Notes: a model not told the origin generated them from the letters alone. Shown: positions 25,094-34,302, counted from the stretch's first letter. The stretch: 64,000 nucleotides of DNA from Armatimonadota bacterium (GCA_029781035.1 JAKOXK010000081.1:1-64000); one strand, 5' to 3'. Translations and numbers: made by a program.

Positions 25094-25774
25094 CTATCGG
25101 TTCCGCTCGGCAACGCGCTGAGCGATCGCATCGACCATGTCCGAGACCGTCTGGCGACAACTTGAGGCAACGATCTGGAAGGCCGCCCAAGCCAGGGCCA
25201 TGAGCACGGTGGCCGCGACCAGGAAGTTCATCCCCAACTGAGTGCCTGTCGACGTGCCGATGTTCAGGATCAGCAGGATGAACAACACTCCAGAGGCCGG
25301 CATGAACGAAACCACGCATGCACCAATGGCTGTGGTCTGCGCGTGGATCCTCGTGCGGCCGTCGCGAGAAGTGACGGTCAGTCGTGCTTGGGCAAGGCCC
25401 TTTTCTATGTACGCCTCCATCGACTTTCCGACTAGGGGCCGGACGAGCCTGCGGTGTTTGTGCCCTATGGCTTCCAGTACGAGGTCAAAGTCGTCGATCG
25501 GCAGTTCGCCCTCGACGATCTTCTCTATCTCATAGGCACTCTTGGGCCCGATTGGGCTCGAAATCTTCCTCGCTGGTGCGTGAACCCTCTCGGCGATCGC
25601 TCTATCGATCGATTCGTAGCTGATTCCGATCTCGCCGGCCGCCCGTGCCAGTTCCGATCGGCTGACACCCAGCCCACGACCCGACTCAGATCCCTGGGTC
25701 TCCTCCTCGATCTGAGCGGCTCGCCGGACGATGTCGGCGACTTCTTGGTCGGTGAAGTACTCGTTTTGATTCAT
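25094..25774 (-). CDS. Two-TM membrane protein (paralog of 22770-23498)
   Basis: About 226 residues from ATG 25772-25774; the longer frame to 25849 has no better signals. It starts MNQNEYFTDQEVADIVRRAA and VSRSELARAAGEIGISYESI, closely matching the paralog at 22770-23498. This is followed by a beta region (ARLTVTSRDGRTRIHAQ) and two membrane segments near residues 150-200. The two copies flank the biotin carboxylase on the same strand, with 45 bp to it here. The function is unknown. The conserved SRDGRTR block and EGELPIDDFD/PGELPLEDFD block mark the shared family. Confidence 0.75.
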   Translation of the reverse strand: MNQNEYFTDQEVADIVRRAAQIEEETQGSESGRGLGVSRSELARAAGEIGISYESIDRAIAERVHAPARKISSPIGPKSAYEIEKIVEGELPIDDFDLVLEAIGHKHRRLVRPLVGKSMEAYIEKGLAQARLTVTSRDGRTRIHAQTTAIGACVVSFMPASGVLFILLILNIGTSTGTQLGMNFLVAATVLMALAWAAFQIVASSCRQTVSDMVDAIAQRVAERNR

Positions 25775-25867
25775 CTCGACGTTCGAAGTACTACTGGAGC
25801 GCTCTTTCCTCGGTGGCAGATTGTGGCACTTGTGCCGAACAGCGCCCACTTAGCGTCCTTGAACTTG

Positions 25868-26962
25868 ATGCTGTCGTTGCTCGCAGACGCAGGGACTCCT
25901 CTGATGTGGTTCGGGTTGGTCTACCCGTTTGTGGCCTCCTTTGGCGTCGCGGTGATCGAGGAACAGCTACTGAAGTGGTTTTGGCACGTGCCCACATTTT
26001 TGCTGGGTCGCTGGCGGCCCGTACTGCTCGGCAATCTCGCCACGACCGCTCTTGGGATCATCCTACTCAATGTCGCAGGGGTCTGTGCCGCGCCTTTGCT
26101 GGGATCACGACCGATCGAGCGGGTCGGCGTTTTCACGACCGTTCTCTGGTCGGTTGCGTTTATCCTGACTGTCGCCGTCGAAGCCCCTTTCTTCGGATGG
26201 GTACTGGGCAGAAAGTGGACTTCCAAGAGAACCTGGGTGGCGAGCCTGCTCTGCAATGGGGTGACCTATGCGTTGCTCTGCTCGATCGCTTTGGTCTTAG
26301 GAGTCAATTCGGTGGGTCACTCAGTCAAGGTCGTCGACGCGTCGGCCATACCTGCGTCCATCAGCGGTTGGGTGTACTTTGTCCCGGCCGAGGGCACGAC
26401 AGTCGAGCGAATCCGATTCGACGGCAGTCGGCGGGAAACCACTTCTTTCCGGATCCGGAGCGCCGAGGGGGTGGCCGTAGAGACCCTCGACCTCAAAACC
26501 GCCCGGCTTGTCGCGTTTGAAGGATCTGAAGCCCGGGTGTTGGCTGCTCGTTTGGGTGCGGGCGGTCAAGCGGCCCTTAGCACCTTTCGGAAGGCACCCG
26601 ATTGGGGAGTTCCTGATCATTGGAATCGAGACGACCAGTACTACATGCCCGTGCCCGACTTCACGCACGGCCCTGGATGTGACCCAGCGTTGGCACGGTT
26701 TCGTGCTGTGAACTGGGGCTGGCCCGACCAGGGTGCCGTCTTCACAGACCTGGCCCGGAACCAGTCATTTAATGTTGCCGCGGGAATGCCGTTCCTGTCG
26801 TGGTCGTGGCGCGACTTGACGGTGCTTCCTGACGGGCGGGTGATCGGGGCTCTGGGATCCCAAATCGTGGTCGTGGACATTCCCAGCAAATCGATAGCTT
26901 GGCTGGCCAATGGCCGCTCGCCGGCGGTGCTGCTTGACAAGCCCGCTTGGGTCACTCGATAA
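25868..26962 (+). CDS. Membrane protein with four N-terminal TM helices and a C-terminal beta domain
   Basis: About 364 residues from ATG 25868; the start is uncertain because no ribosome-binding site is obvious and the frame continues into shadow sequence of the divergent gene. Four hydrophobic segments lie at roughly residues 14-32, 50-75, 90-115 and 125-145. The C-terminal 200 residues are beta-rich with propeller-like strands (FRIRSAEGVAVETLDL, LTVLPDGRVIGALGSQIVVV). No family recognised. It resembles membrane-anchored proteins that carry a WD-like or PQQ-like blade set. The 3' end overlaps the convergent hydratase gene by 11 bp. Confidence 0.65.
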   Translation: MLSLLADAGTPLMWFGLVYPFVASFGVAVIEEQLLKWFWHVPTFLLGRWRPVLLGNLATTALGIILLNVAGVCAAPLLGSRPIERVGVFTTVLWSVAFILTVAVEAPFFGWVLGRKWTSKRTWVASLLCNGVTYALLCSIALVLGVNSVGHSVKVVDASAIPASISGWVYFVPAEGTTVERIRFDGSRRETTSFRIRSAEGVAVETLDLKTARLVAFEGSEARVLAARLGAGGQAALSTFRKAPDWGVPDHWNRDDQYYMPVPDFTHGPGCDPALARFRAVNWGWPDQGAVFTDLARNQSFNVAAGMPFLSWSWRDLTVLPDGRVIGALGSQIVVVDIPSKSIAWLANGRSPAVLLDKPAWVTR

Positions 26963-27704
26963 CGAAGCTGGCAGCCCGCTTTTCCAGGAACGCGGCGACA
27001 CCTTCTTGGCCCTCGTCACTGGCGCGGGCACTGGCGAGAAGCCGCGCGTTGTGATCGAGCAGGAACGGGCCCTCGACGCACATCCTCTTGGCGGTGGCGG
27101 CCGCATAGGGCCCGCACTTGAGGACAGCCTTTACCTTGCGTTCGACGGCCGCATCCAGGTCGACGATGTTCGTGACCTCATGGACCAGGCCGATCCGCTG
27201 AGCGACGGTGGAATCGAATGCCTCGCCGGTCGTGAACAGCCACCGGGCGTTTCCTGCCCCGATCTTGGGGAGCACGAAACCGCTGATGGTGGCGGGGACG
27301 AGTCCAAGCTTGACTTCGCTGAAGGCAAAGAGGGTGTTCTCATCGGCAACAGCGACGTCGCTGGCAGCGACGAGCCCACAGCCGCCTCCGAACGCCGCAC
27401 CGTGGACACGGGCGATGACGACCGGCCTGCAGGTGGCGATGGTCTCGAACAGCCGTCCCAGCCGCATCGCGTCCTCGTAGTTCTGATCCTCGGTGTAGGC
27501 GGCGGCCTTCTTCATCCATTCAAGGTCGCCCCCTGCGCTGAACGTCTTTCCCTCACCGCTGAGGACGACGACTCGCGTGCTCTCGGATAGACCGTTGAAC
27601 GCATCAGTGAGCGAGGCGATGAGTTCGTCGTTGAACGCGTTGCGGACTTCCGGGCGATCGAGGGTGATGCGGGCGACCGATCCGTCGGAGACGACTTTGA
27701 GCAT
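26952..27704 (-). CDS. Enoyl-CoA hydratase/isomerase, methylglutaconyl-CoA hydratase-like
   Basis: Crotonase-fold enzyme of about 250 residues from ATG 27702-27704, beginning MLKVVSDGSVARITLDRPEV. The first oxyanion-hole block is GKTFSAGGDLEWMKK; a W-M-K after the A-G-x-D-L is frequent in methylglutaconyl-CoA hydratase (leucine pathway). The second is ARVHGAAFGGGCGLVAASD, followed by FAFSEVKLGLVPATIS, which supplies the catalytic Glu region. With the methylcrotonyl-type biotin carboxylase 2 kb away, this suggests a partial leucine/isovalerate degradation set. A general enoyl-CoA hydratase remains possible. Confidence 0.88.
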   Translation of the reverse strand: MLKVVSDGSVARITLDRPEVRNAFNDELIASLTDAFNGLSESTRVVVLSGEGKTFSAGGDLEWMKKAAAYTEDQNYEDAMRLGRLFETIATCRPVVIARVHGAAFGGGCGLVAASDVAVADENTLFAFSEVKLGLVPATISGFVLPKIGAGNARWLFTTGEAFDSTVAQRIGLVHEVTNIVDLDAAVERKVKAVLKCGPYAAATAKRMCVEGPFLLDHNARLLASARASDEGQEGVAAFLEKRAASFVIE

Positions 27705-27777
27705 AGTACGAGTATGGCGCGGAACTTCTCGGTTCATCGCCCGTGGGACGGAACCCGGCCGGAGGTACGCTGAGGTC

Positions 27778-28383
27778 ATGCCAAAGCTCGTTCTCATCCG
27801 ACATGGAGAGTCGTTATGGAACCTTGAGAACCGCTTCACGGGCTGGATCGACGTTCCGTTGACACAGAAAGGAGAAGAGGAGGCCAAAAGGGCGGGAGAG
27901 CTCATTCGGGGAATCTCCATCGACGTCGCATACACCAGTGCGCTCAAGCGCGCGGCACGCACGCTCGACATCATCATGGCCACGACCCCGCTCAGCGTCC
28001 CCATCATCAGCGACAAAGCGCTTAACGAACGCGACTACGGAGACCTCAGCGGCTTGAACAAGGACGCGATGCGGGAGAAGTACGGCCCTGAGCAGGTTCA
28101 GATCTGGCGACGGAGCTATGACGTCCGGCCACCTGGTGGCGAAGCCTTGAAGGACACAGCGGCTCGGACGTTGCCGTTCTACGAAAGGGCGATCCTGGGT
28201 GACTTGACGCAAGGCAAGAATGTGCTCGTCGTAGCCCACGGAAACAGTAACCGTTCGATGGTCATGAGCCTGGAGAAGATGACGCCCGACGAAATCCTAG
28301 CGTTGGAGTTGCCGACGGGCGTTCCACGGGTGTACGATCTTGAGGCCGACGGAACGGTCCGGTCAGTGACCGTCCTTAAGTGA
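27778..28383 (+). CDS. gpmA: 2,3-bisphosphoglycerate-dependent phosphoglycerate mutase
   Basis: Glycolytic enzyme that interconverts 3- and 2-phosphoglycerate through a phosphohistidine. The product is 201 residues from ATG 27778. The catalytic start is LVLIRHGESLWNLENRFTGW (R-H-G-E with the phospho-acceptor His), followed by DVPLTQKGEEEA, ALNERDYGDLSG (the E-R-x-Y-G-x-L signature) and VLVVAHGNSNRSMVM with the second catalytic His. The protein is shorter than E. coli GpmA (250) but is like many bacterial short forms. The gene is divergent from the hydratase (73 bp) and followed after 3 bp by a small membrane-protein gene. Confidence 0.94.
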   Translation: MPKLVLIRHGESLWNLENRFTGWIDVPLTQKGEEEAKRAGELIRGISIDVAYTSALKRAARTLDIIMATTPLSVPIISDKALNERDYGDLSGLNKDAMREKYGPEQVQIWRRSYDVRPPGGEALKDTAARTLPFYERAILGDLTQGKNVLVVAHGNSNRSMVMSLEKMTPDEILALELPTGVPRVYDLEADGTVRSVTVLK

Positions 28384-28386
28384 CGC

Positions 28387-28824
28387 ATGCCCGACGACCC
28401 GAGCCAACTGACGGTCGAGCAGTACAAGGCTCTGCAGAACAAACAGCAACTTGACCTGCTGGTCGTGCTGTGGTACGTGAACATGGCATTCGGTGCGATA
28501 CCGGCCATGATCGGGTTCTTTTATGCGGGCATCGGACTCCTCGTCGGGTTGATTCCTGAGGAAAACGGACATTCGACTTCTGCGCTCCCATCCGCGATCC
28601 TGTTTGGCTCCTTCGCCCTGCTTGGGCTGTTCCTCGTGTTGGTCAGTGCGGTTCTCGTGACCTTGAGTTACCTGACGGCCCGGTCGATCAAGGCCAGACG
28701 TAACTTGACACTGATCTACGTGGTCGGAGGTCTCAACTGTCTTCACATGCCATTGGGTCTTGCCCTCTCGGTCTTCACCTTCATCGTCGTGACACGACCA
28801 GAGGTCAAGTGCGAGTTTGTTTAG
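28387..28824 (+). CDS. Small three-TM membrane protein
   Basis: A 145-residue protein. A soluble N-terminus (MPDDPSQLTVEQYKALQNKQ) is followed by hydrophobic segments near residues 24-54, 67-92 and 108-132. It starts three bases after the gpmA stop, so the two genes are likely co-transcribed. No family signature was recognised. Helix-rich proteins of this size with a leading QNKQ-type amphipathic stretch are common as hypothetical membrane proteins. Ends in TTAG, shared with the stop of the convergent cyclophilin gene. Confidence 0.75.
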   Translation: MPDDPSQLTVEQYKALQNKQQLDLLVVLWYVNMAFGAIPAMIGFFYAGIGLLVGLIPEENGHSTSALPSAILFGSFALLGLFLVLVSAVLVTLSYLTARSIKARRNLTLIYVVGGLNCLHMPLGLALSVFTFIVVTRPEVKCEFV

Positions 28825-29366
28825 TCTGAGACGCGCCGGATGGTCTTGATCCGGTCCCCACGCTCGATCTTGTCAATGACGGATGTGCCCTTCACGACGC
28901 GCCCGAACACCTCGTACATGCCGTTCAGGCGGAAGTTGTCGGCGAGATTGATGAAGAACTGGCTGTCGCCGCTGTCGTCCATCGGGCTTTCCAAGGCCAT
29001 GCCCACGGTGTACTTCTCGTGGGTGAGGTCGTTGATCTCATAGGGCACGCGTGTGCCGCTGCCTTTGTCCTGAAGGCCCGTCACCTCACCGTACTTGCCA
29101 GCGTGTTTCCTGGCAAATGCCGAGGACACCGTCTTCGAACTGGCGTCGCCCGTTTGGATCACAAATCCGGGGACTTTCCTGTGGATGAGAAGACCGTCGT
29201 AGAACTTGTGATCCACGAGGTCGAGGACATGCGCCACGAGCTTCGGAGCTTGCCCAGGGTATAGCTCGATTACGAACGATCCCTTACTTTGGATGGTGAC
29301 GTCGATCTCAGGCTGGGTCACTGGCGTTGCCACCGTAGCGGCCAAGAGGGCCAAAAGTGCTGGCAT
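28821..29366 (-). CDS. Secreted cyclophilin-type peptidyl-prolyl cis-trans isomerase
   Basis: A 181-residue protein with a short signal-like N-terminus (MPALLALLAATVATPVTQ), pointing to export. The cyclophilin fold is shown by GSFVIELYPGQAPKLVAH, DGLLIHRKVPGFVIQTGD (H-R-V/K-x-x-x-F-x-x-Q-x-G-D core), MALESPMDDSGDSQFFINL (the S-Q-F-F-I block) and YEVFGRVVKGTSVIDKI. It catalyses proline isomerisation during folding, presumably in the periplasm, which would suit a cell exporting many large beta proteins. It is followed by a 61-codon ORF region upstream; its own promoter is not obvious. Confidence 0.92.
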   Translation of the reverse strand: MPALLALLAATVATPVTQPEIDVTIQSKGSFVIELYPGQAPKLVAHVLDLVDHKFYDGLLIHRKVPGFVIQTGDASSKTVSSAFARKHAGKYGEVTGLQDKGSGTRVPYEINDLTHEKYTVGMALESPMDDSGDSQFFINLADNFRLNGMYEVFGRVVKGTSVIDKIERGDRIKTIRRVSD

Positions 29367-29385
29367 CCTCCGATTCTATCCGGCA

Positions 29386-29571
29386 TCAAGCCGGTGCAAG
29401 TGATTTCTCGAGCGACTCAAGTTGGTTTGTCACTTTGTCTTCGAGCGACTCGGTCGATTCCCGCTTTCGCCGCTCTTGCCAGGTGTCGGAGAGCTTGGCA
29501 GCGGCAAAGCCAGCCGCAAACCCGATGAACAAGAGCGCAAAGTTCCTCACCACTCGCAGATTTTGGCTCAA
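29386..29571 (-). CDS. Small single-TM protein with helical tail (up to 61 residues)
   Basis: The frame contains one membrane segment (FALLFIGFAAGFAAAKL) and a charged helical tail (WQERRKRESTESLEDKVTN) compatible with a short coiled coil. The longest start is TTG 29569-29571, but it lies in the T-tract of the preceding terminator. GTG codons at 29551 or 29548 are alternatives. No ribosome-binding site is visible for any of them. The protein-like pattern and the tight spacing to the cyclophilin gene (19 bp) support a real gene of uncertain start and unknown function. Confidence 0.5.
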   Translation of the reverse strand: MSQNLRVVRNFALLFIGFAAGFAAAKLSDTWQERRKRESTESLEDKVTNQLESLEKSLAPA

Positions 29572-29576
29572 AAAGC

Positions 29577-29612
29577 AGAACGCCGAGCCCGTCTCGTAGG
29601 GCCCGGCGTTCT
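29577..29612 (-). terminator. Rho-independent terminator after the 1496-residue surface protein gene
   Basis: On the minus strand AGAACGCCGGGCCC pairs with GGGCTCGGCGTTCT (14 pairs including one G-U) around an eight-base loop. It is followed by GCTTTTTG. It starts 19 bp after the stop at 29632 and is the clearest terminator in the window. Confidence 0.85.
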
Positions 29613-29631
29613 CTGTCTGTCAGTCTCGACC

Positions 29632-32600
29632 TTACGGGTCTATGTAGAGGTAGCCCGATCCAACGCCCAAGGACGACTCGGCTGTGAACTGGACGGCGAT
29701 CGTTCGTGACACCTGGCTGGTCGCCACGTTGAAGTTGCCGGACAGTTTCCCAGCTGGGATCGTGATCTGACTGGATCCCACGACATGTGCGAAGTTCGGA
29801 TCACTGCTTGTGATCGTCACGACCAAGCCGCCACTGGGAGCGGGACCTTCGAGGGTCACTGTTCCAACGCTCGACTTGCCACCTGTCACACGAGACGGGT
29901 TGAAGCTGACGGACCCGATGCCCGGAGCCCGGACCACCAAGGTCGCCTGTTTACTCGTCGGCGCGAGGGCCGCGGTGATCGTCACCGGGCTCGTCACGCT
30001 TGTCGCGTAGGTCTTGATCGAGAAGTTGTACTGACTCAGGCCAGAAGTGACTGCAAGAGTCGCAGGAACCGTAGCCAGGCTCGGGTCACTCGATGTCAGT
30101 GTCACCACCGTACCGCTTGGCACCTTCTGGCTGAAGGTGATCGTTCCCTTCGAGTAGCTGCCGCCCAGGACAGAGTCCGGGCTGAGAACCAAGCCCGTGA
30201 TGGCGGGCGGGTTCACAGTCAGCAACTTGCTGTCCTTGACCTTGGATGAGGCGATTGCCGAGATGGTCGTCGTCCTCTGGACCGGAGTGTTCCGCGTGAA
30301 GACGGTGAACTGGGCCGTCTTGGTGAACTCAGGCACCGTGACGACGCTGCTCGACACGTAGCCGGCTGCCGTGTTGCTTGAGGAGACCGTCACCTTCATG
30401 CCGCCTTGGGGCGCGGCTTTGCTCAGCGTGATGGTTCCTGTCGGGTTGACGGCCGACCCAATGACTGTCGAGGGGTTCAGGCTCAGCGTGAGGCTGTTGC
30501 CCCGCACAGTGACCGCCCGATACTTGTCGGAGTAGCCCGTCTTCTTCGCGTGGATATTCGTGTGCGTATCGACCGGAACCACATTGGTCTGGAAGGTGAA
30601 CGAGGAACTTGACGTTTGTCCTGGCCCGACGGTGACCGTCGGACTCGACAGCGTTCCCGCTGCGGCGTTCGTGTTCACGATGCTGATCGTCAATCCACTC
30701 GGGCCGGCCGGCCTTGTCAAGGTGACTTGACCGGTGATGATCTGCCCACCTTGAACGTCCGTCGACGGGGTCAGCACCACATCAAGGATGTCGATCTGAT
30801 CGATGCTCAAGGTTCCGTTCGCCGACGTCGTACCATCCGTTGCCTTCAACGTCGTGAAGCCCGAAGTGATCGTCAGTGGTGCAGTCACCGTGAAGGAGGT
30901 TGACGAGACGCCAGCCGGGACACTCAGGACGACAGGCAGTGCCTGGCCGTTGACGAGCGCTCCTGCGTCGCCACTCACCTGGGAGATCGTGATGTTCCTG
31001 GCTGCACCCGTTTTGCCGTTGAACCGGACTGTGGCAGTCGAGTCGTCACCACGGTTGACCTCGCTTGGATTGAAAGTGAAGTCCTTGATCGTGGCTGGAT
31101 TGAACGTGATGAGCTTGCTCTTGCTCACCCCCAGGAACGAAGCCGTGATCGTGGCTGTCGTTTGGGCGGTCACGCCGTTCGTCGAGACGGTGATCTGAGC
31201 GTTCTTAGCGTTCTGAGGAACCAGGACTTGCGGCGGTTGCGGCAAGTTGATGATCTCAGGTTTGTCGGTGCTCAAGAGCACGGGCACCCCACTGGCAGGC
31301 GCGACGTCTGACAAGTTTACGCGCACAATCAGGTCGTTGCCACCCTCTGTCACCAACGGTGTGACCGACATGTCTGACAGCCACGGTAGGACGGTCAGTC
31401 GCGTCTCCTTATAGTCGTTGTCCAAGATCGCCTTGATTGAGGTGACCTGGTTCGACGTGACAGGCAACGAGTAGATCGTCGCAGTGGTCGAGGTTGCGCC
31501 CTCCGGCACCGTGATTGGAAGCGAAAGCACGCTGGTGTTCGGATCCCACGACGTGGCCGTCGCATTCGAGGTCGTCAACGTCATGTTGACACCGCCAGCC
31601 GGGGCTGGATCTTCGAGAGACACGGTCACCGTCGAAGTTGCTCCGTAGCCGCCAGCGATGTTCGTCGGGTTGACGCTCAGGCCGCTCATTCGAGGCAGAA
31701 CGACGCGGAGTTTGAATACCCAGCCGTTCGAGGCGCCGTAATTAGGCTGCGACGGGCCAGGGCCACCCAGCGGCATGGAGGTCTTGAACGCGTTCGGGGT
31801 GATGTGGGCTCCGATACCGTTGTTGACGCTGAAGGCAATCGTCGTCACGAAGTTGTTCCAGACGACCTGACTGTATCCTGCGACCCAGCAGCCGCCCACA
31901 GAGTCGACGAATATGTCGTTCACGCGGTCGTCCGAGTCTTCCCCAACATAGCTCGAATACTGCAGGGCAGAACCTGCCGGGTTGAGCACGGTGACGAAGC
32001 CATCAGTCGTTGACGGGACATTAGAGTCCGGAGCGCCCGTGTTGGTCGCGTCCACGCTCTGGTCGCCGCCGTTGTAGTCGGGGTCGATCGCCGTTTCCGG
32101 ATCACCGTTTGCTCGGTCGGTCGTGGTGATGCTGCCCGGAATCGTTGGTATATAGAGTCCTGGGAACGGGCTCGTTATCGTAAAGCCACACACGCCACCC
32201 ACGTAGCAGTTGTCACGACCGTCCACTGAGATGCAGGTCGGCCAGACGTTGCCGGATGTTCGAAGGCCGGTGGAGTACGCGATCTCGCTGGCGTCCGCCG
32301 AGAGCTTGGTCACGTAGACTTGCGGAAGTCCCAGGTCTTGCTGGAACGCGCCTGGAGTCCTCTGGAAGTTGAACGATGCGGTGAAGCCCGTCACATAGAC
32401 GTTGTCTTCGTTGTCGTAGGCCACGGCGCGGGCGTCGTCCTTTCCGGCACCGCCCAAGGTGCACGCCCAGTGGCCCACACCTGTCGGGTCCAGTTGCACG
32501 ACGTAGCAGGTTCGGTTTTGAATCCAGCGGCCGCCTTGGAACACGCCCGTGACGCCTGAGAACACACCGTCCGTCGTGGTGAACGTCGGATCGGCTGCAG

Positions 32601-34122
32601 CGCCCGTGTCTTCGACCGTCGTGGCGTCGATGTAGCCGACCAGCGTGAGATAGTCATCCTTATTGACCGCTCCGTTGTACTGGACGACGTCGACCTTTCC
32701 GCCGACCATCGTCTTGTACAGGACATTGAGGTCGCTGTCGTATCCAATGACCCAGCCAGCCTTTTTCGCACCGACCGAGTTGTTGGACAAGTAGTTCGTA
32801 AAGCCGTTGCCCGTGAGTGTCGTCACCGTGGACTCACCGAGAACGTAGACCCGGTTCGTCTTGGAGACCTTGATCGAACGGAAATTGGCAGGAGTGACGT
32901 TGCCCGGTTCGTTCACATAATGCGAGTACTGCGGTTGCACGCCCCCAGAGGCGAAGATGAACTTGGACATCCAGACGCTGTTCGCGGGAACCTTCGCGTT
33001 GTCGGCACCAGCAAAGTCGGTCGAGTTCGTCGAACCGCCGACCCACAGCGTGCGGGTCGTCTCATCGAAACCGATTCCCATGCCATAGTCGTCGCCGCTG
33101 CCGCCCAGGACAGCGGAATAGGTCACCGTGTACGCGTTGCCATCGAGTTGGCACAGGAATGCGTCGAGTCCGTCGACGTTGTACTTGTCGTACGGGCCAG
33201 CCGAGATCGGAAACGTCGGCGAGCTGGTCACACCTGTCATGTACAGGTTGCCGTTCGACTCGGCCGTGATCGCGGTCACGACCTCGTCGGCGTTTTGCGT
33301 GTCGGTGCCTTCGCTGCCGACATAACTGCCGAAAACGGCGGGGTCAATGACGAGCGGAAGACGGGGGTCGTAGGATCCCACGTCCACTTTTACGGTCTTG
33401 TTGGCAGTCACCACAAACCGGGCTGGAACGGCGCGGTTCGTGTTGCCAACGGGCTGGTACACGTGGAGGTCAGCGAAGTTGAGCGCCCCGACGGAGGTGC
33501 CCAGTTTGAGCTGGGAACCTTGGTTGACGGCGATCGAGTCAGCGCCGTCGAACGACATTTCGACCTGGTGCGGATCATGGCCAGGGTCGACAAGGATGTC
33601 GTATCGGACAGCACCGTTCTTCACATAGTGTCGGACGTGGACTCCCGAGTAGATCGAGCTGAGATAAGCCTCGGCGTAGCTCTTCACGCCTCGGGCCATG
33701 TGGTTCTGGCCCAGGAAATAGTCCATGACGCCAGGCTTGGCACCGTACGCTTGGCTCGCGGGCGTGGGGTTCGCGCCGACAAAACGCATCCGAACGATGT
33801 TCCCCTTGCGTTCGATCTGCTCGAGCGCAGCCACTTTGTCGTAGGCTTCGCCGGTGTTCGGCGGCTTTTGCGTCGTACCAAACTTATACTGGTCGACGAC
33901 GATGCCGTCAGACGTGACCCAATAGTCGAGGCCCGGGAACTGTGCCAGGTATCTCGCCTGCCCGTCCCACTGACCACGGTTTTCACGGAAAGCCATCGCC
34001 TGCTGTGCCAGCGGCGCGTTCATTGGATTCGGCCCCTTTGACGGAGCCTGGGCCAACGCCGCCGATGCCAGGCTGACTGCCCCCAGTCCGAGTGTGAGTA
34101 ACTTCGAATAATTCCTGTTCAT
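29632..34122 (-). CDS. Very large secreted surface protein: DUF7948/SBBP propeller plus seven Ig-like repeats
   Basis: About 1496 residues from ATG 34120-34122 (GGAG ribosome-binding site eight bases upstream); the frame to 34170 adds residues without signals. A signal peptide ends near LASAALAQ. Residues about 40-260 match the DUF7948 pattern (FRENRGQWDGQARYLAQF, VTSDGIVVDQYKF). Next comes a region of SBBP-type propeller blades (AVLGGSGDDYGMGIGFD, GGAGKDDARAVAYDNEDNVY). The C-terminal 680 residues are seven Ig-like units of about 90-95 residues, each opening with a L/V/F-x-x-x-P block followed by V-x-G-G (VNPTNIAGGYG, LSPDSVLGGSY, FNPSRVTGGKS). There is no membrane anchor or sorting signal. 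Likely an adhesive or structural surface protein; function unknown. Confidence 0.88.
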   Translation of the reverse strand: MNRNYSKLLTLGLGAVSLASAALAQAPSKGPNPMNAPLAQQAMAFRENRGQWDGQARYLAQFPGLDYWVTSDGIVVDQYKFGTTQKPPNTGEAYDKVAALEQIERKGNIVRMRFVGANPTPASQAYGAKPGVMDYFLGQNHMARGVKSYAEAYLSSIYSGVHVRHYVKNGAVRYDILVDPGHDPHQVEMSFDGADSIAVNQGSQLKLGTSVGALNFADLHVYQPVGNTNRAVPARFVVTANKTVKVDVGSYDPRLPLVIDPAVFGSYVGSEGTDTQNADEVVTAITAESNGNLYMTGVTSSPTFPISAGPYDKYNVDGLDAFLCQLDGNAYTVTYSAVLGGSGDDYGMGIGFDETTRTLWVGGSTNSTDFAGADNAKVPANSVWMSKFIFASGGVQPQYSHYVNEPGNVTPANFRSIKVSKTNRVYVLGESTVTTLTGNGFTNYLSNNSVGAKKAGWVIGYDSDLNVLYKTMVGGKVDVVQYNGAVNKDDYLTLVGYIDATTVEDTGAAADPTFTTTDGVFSGVTGVFQGGRWIQNRTCYVVQLDPTGVGHWACTLGGAGKDDARAVAYDNEDNVYVTGFTASFNFQRTPGAFQQDLGLPQVYVTKLSADASEIAYSTGLRTSGNVWPTCISVDGRDNCYVGGVCGFTITSPFPGLYIPTIPGSITTTDRANGDPETAIDPDYNGGDQSVDATNTGAPDSNVPSTTDGFVTVLNPAGSALQYSSYVGEDSDDRVNDIFVDSVGGCWVAGYSQVVWNNFVTTIAFSVNNGIGAHITPNAFKTSMPLGGPGPSQPNYGASNGWVFKLRVVLPRMSGLSVNPTNIAGGYGATSTVTVSLEDPAPAGGVNMTLTTSNATATSWDPNTSVLSLPITVPEGATSTTATIYSLPVTSNQVTSIKAILDNDYKETRLTVLPWLSDMSVTPLVTEGGNDLIVRVNLSDVAPASGVPVLLSTDKPEIINLPQPPQVLVPQNAKNAQITVSTNGVTAQTTATITASFLGVSKSKLITFNPATIKDFTFNPSEVNRGDDSTATVRFNGKTGAARNITISQVSGDAGALVNGQALPVVLSVPAGVSSTSFTVTAPLTITSGFTTLKATDGTTSANGTLSIDQIDILDVVLTPSTDVQGGQIITGQVTLTRPAGPSGLTISIVNTNAAAGTLSSPTVTVGPGQTSSSSFTFQTNVVPVDTHTNIHAKKTGYSDKYRAVTVRGNSLTLSLNPSTVIGSAVNPTGTITLSKAAPQGGMKVTVSSSNTAAGYVSSSVVTVPEFTKTAQFTVFTRNTPVQRTTTISAIASSKVKDSKLLTVNPPAITGLVLSPDSVLGGSYSKGTITFSQKVPSGTVVTLTSSDPSLATVPATLAVTSGLSQYNFSIKTYATSVTSPVTITAALAPTSKQATLVVRAPGIGSVSFNPSRVTGGKSSVGTVTLEGPAPSGGLVVTITSSDPNFAHVVGSSQITIPAGKLSGNFNVATSQVSRTIAVQFTAESSLGVGSGYLYIDP

Positions 34123-34302
34123 TCGATCCGCTCCACTGCGCCATCCGCCGCATCCTTGGCTTCGACGCAATGCCTCCGGGCACGACCGAACGGGCCGCGC
34201 CAGGCGTTCCTAGATATTCTAACTCAAACCAAAGACGAAAAGACAGGGGTGGTTTGTTCTCGTGTGTTCTCCCTTTCCAAATAAATCTGGTTTGGGCTCG
34301 GC

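Noticed and set aside
25454-25867. Extending the membrane protein at 25868 upstream to 25454
   Set aside because: This part is the exact complement of the paralogous membrane-protein gene and lacks protein-like features.
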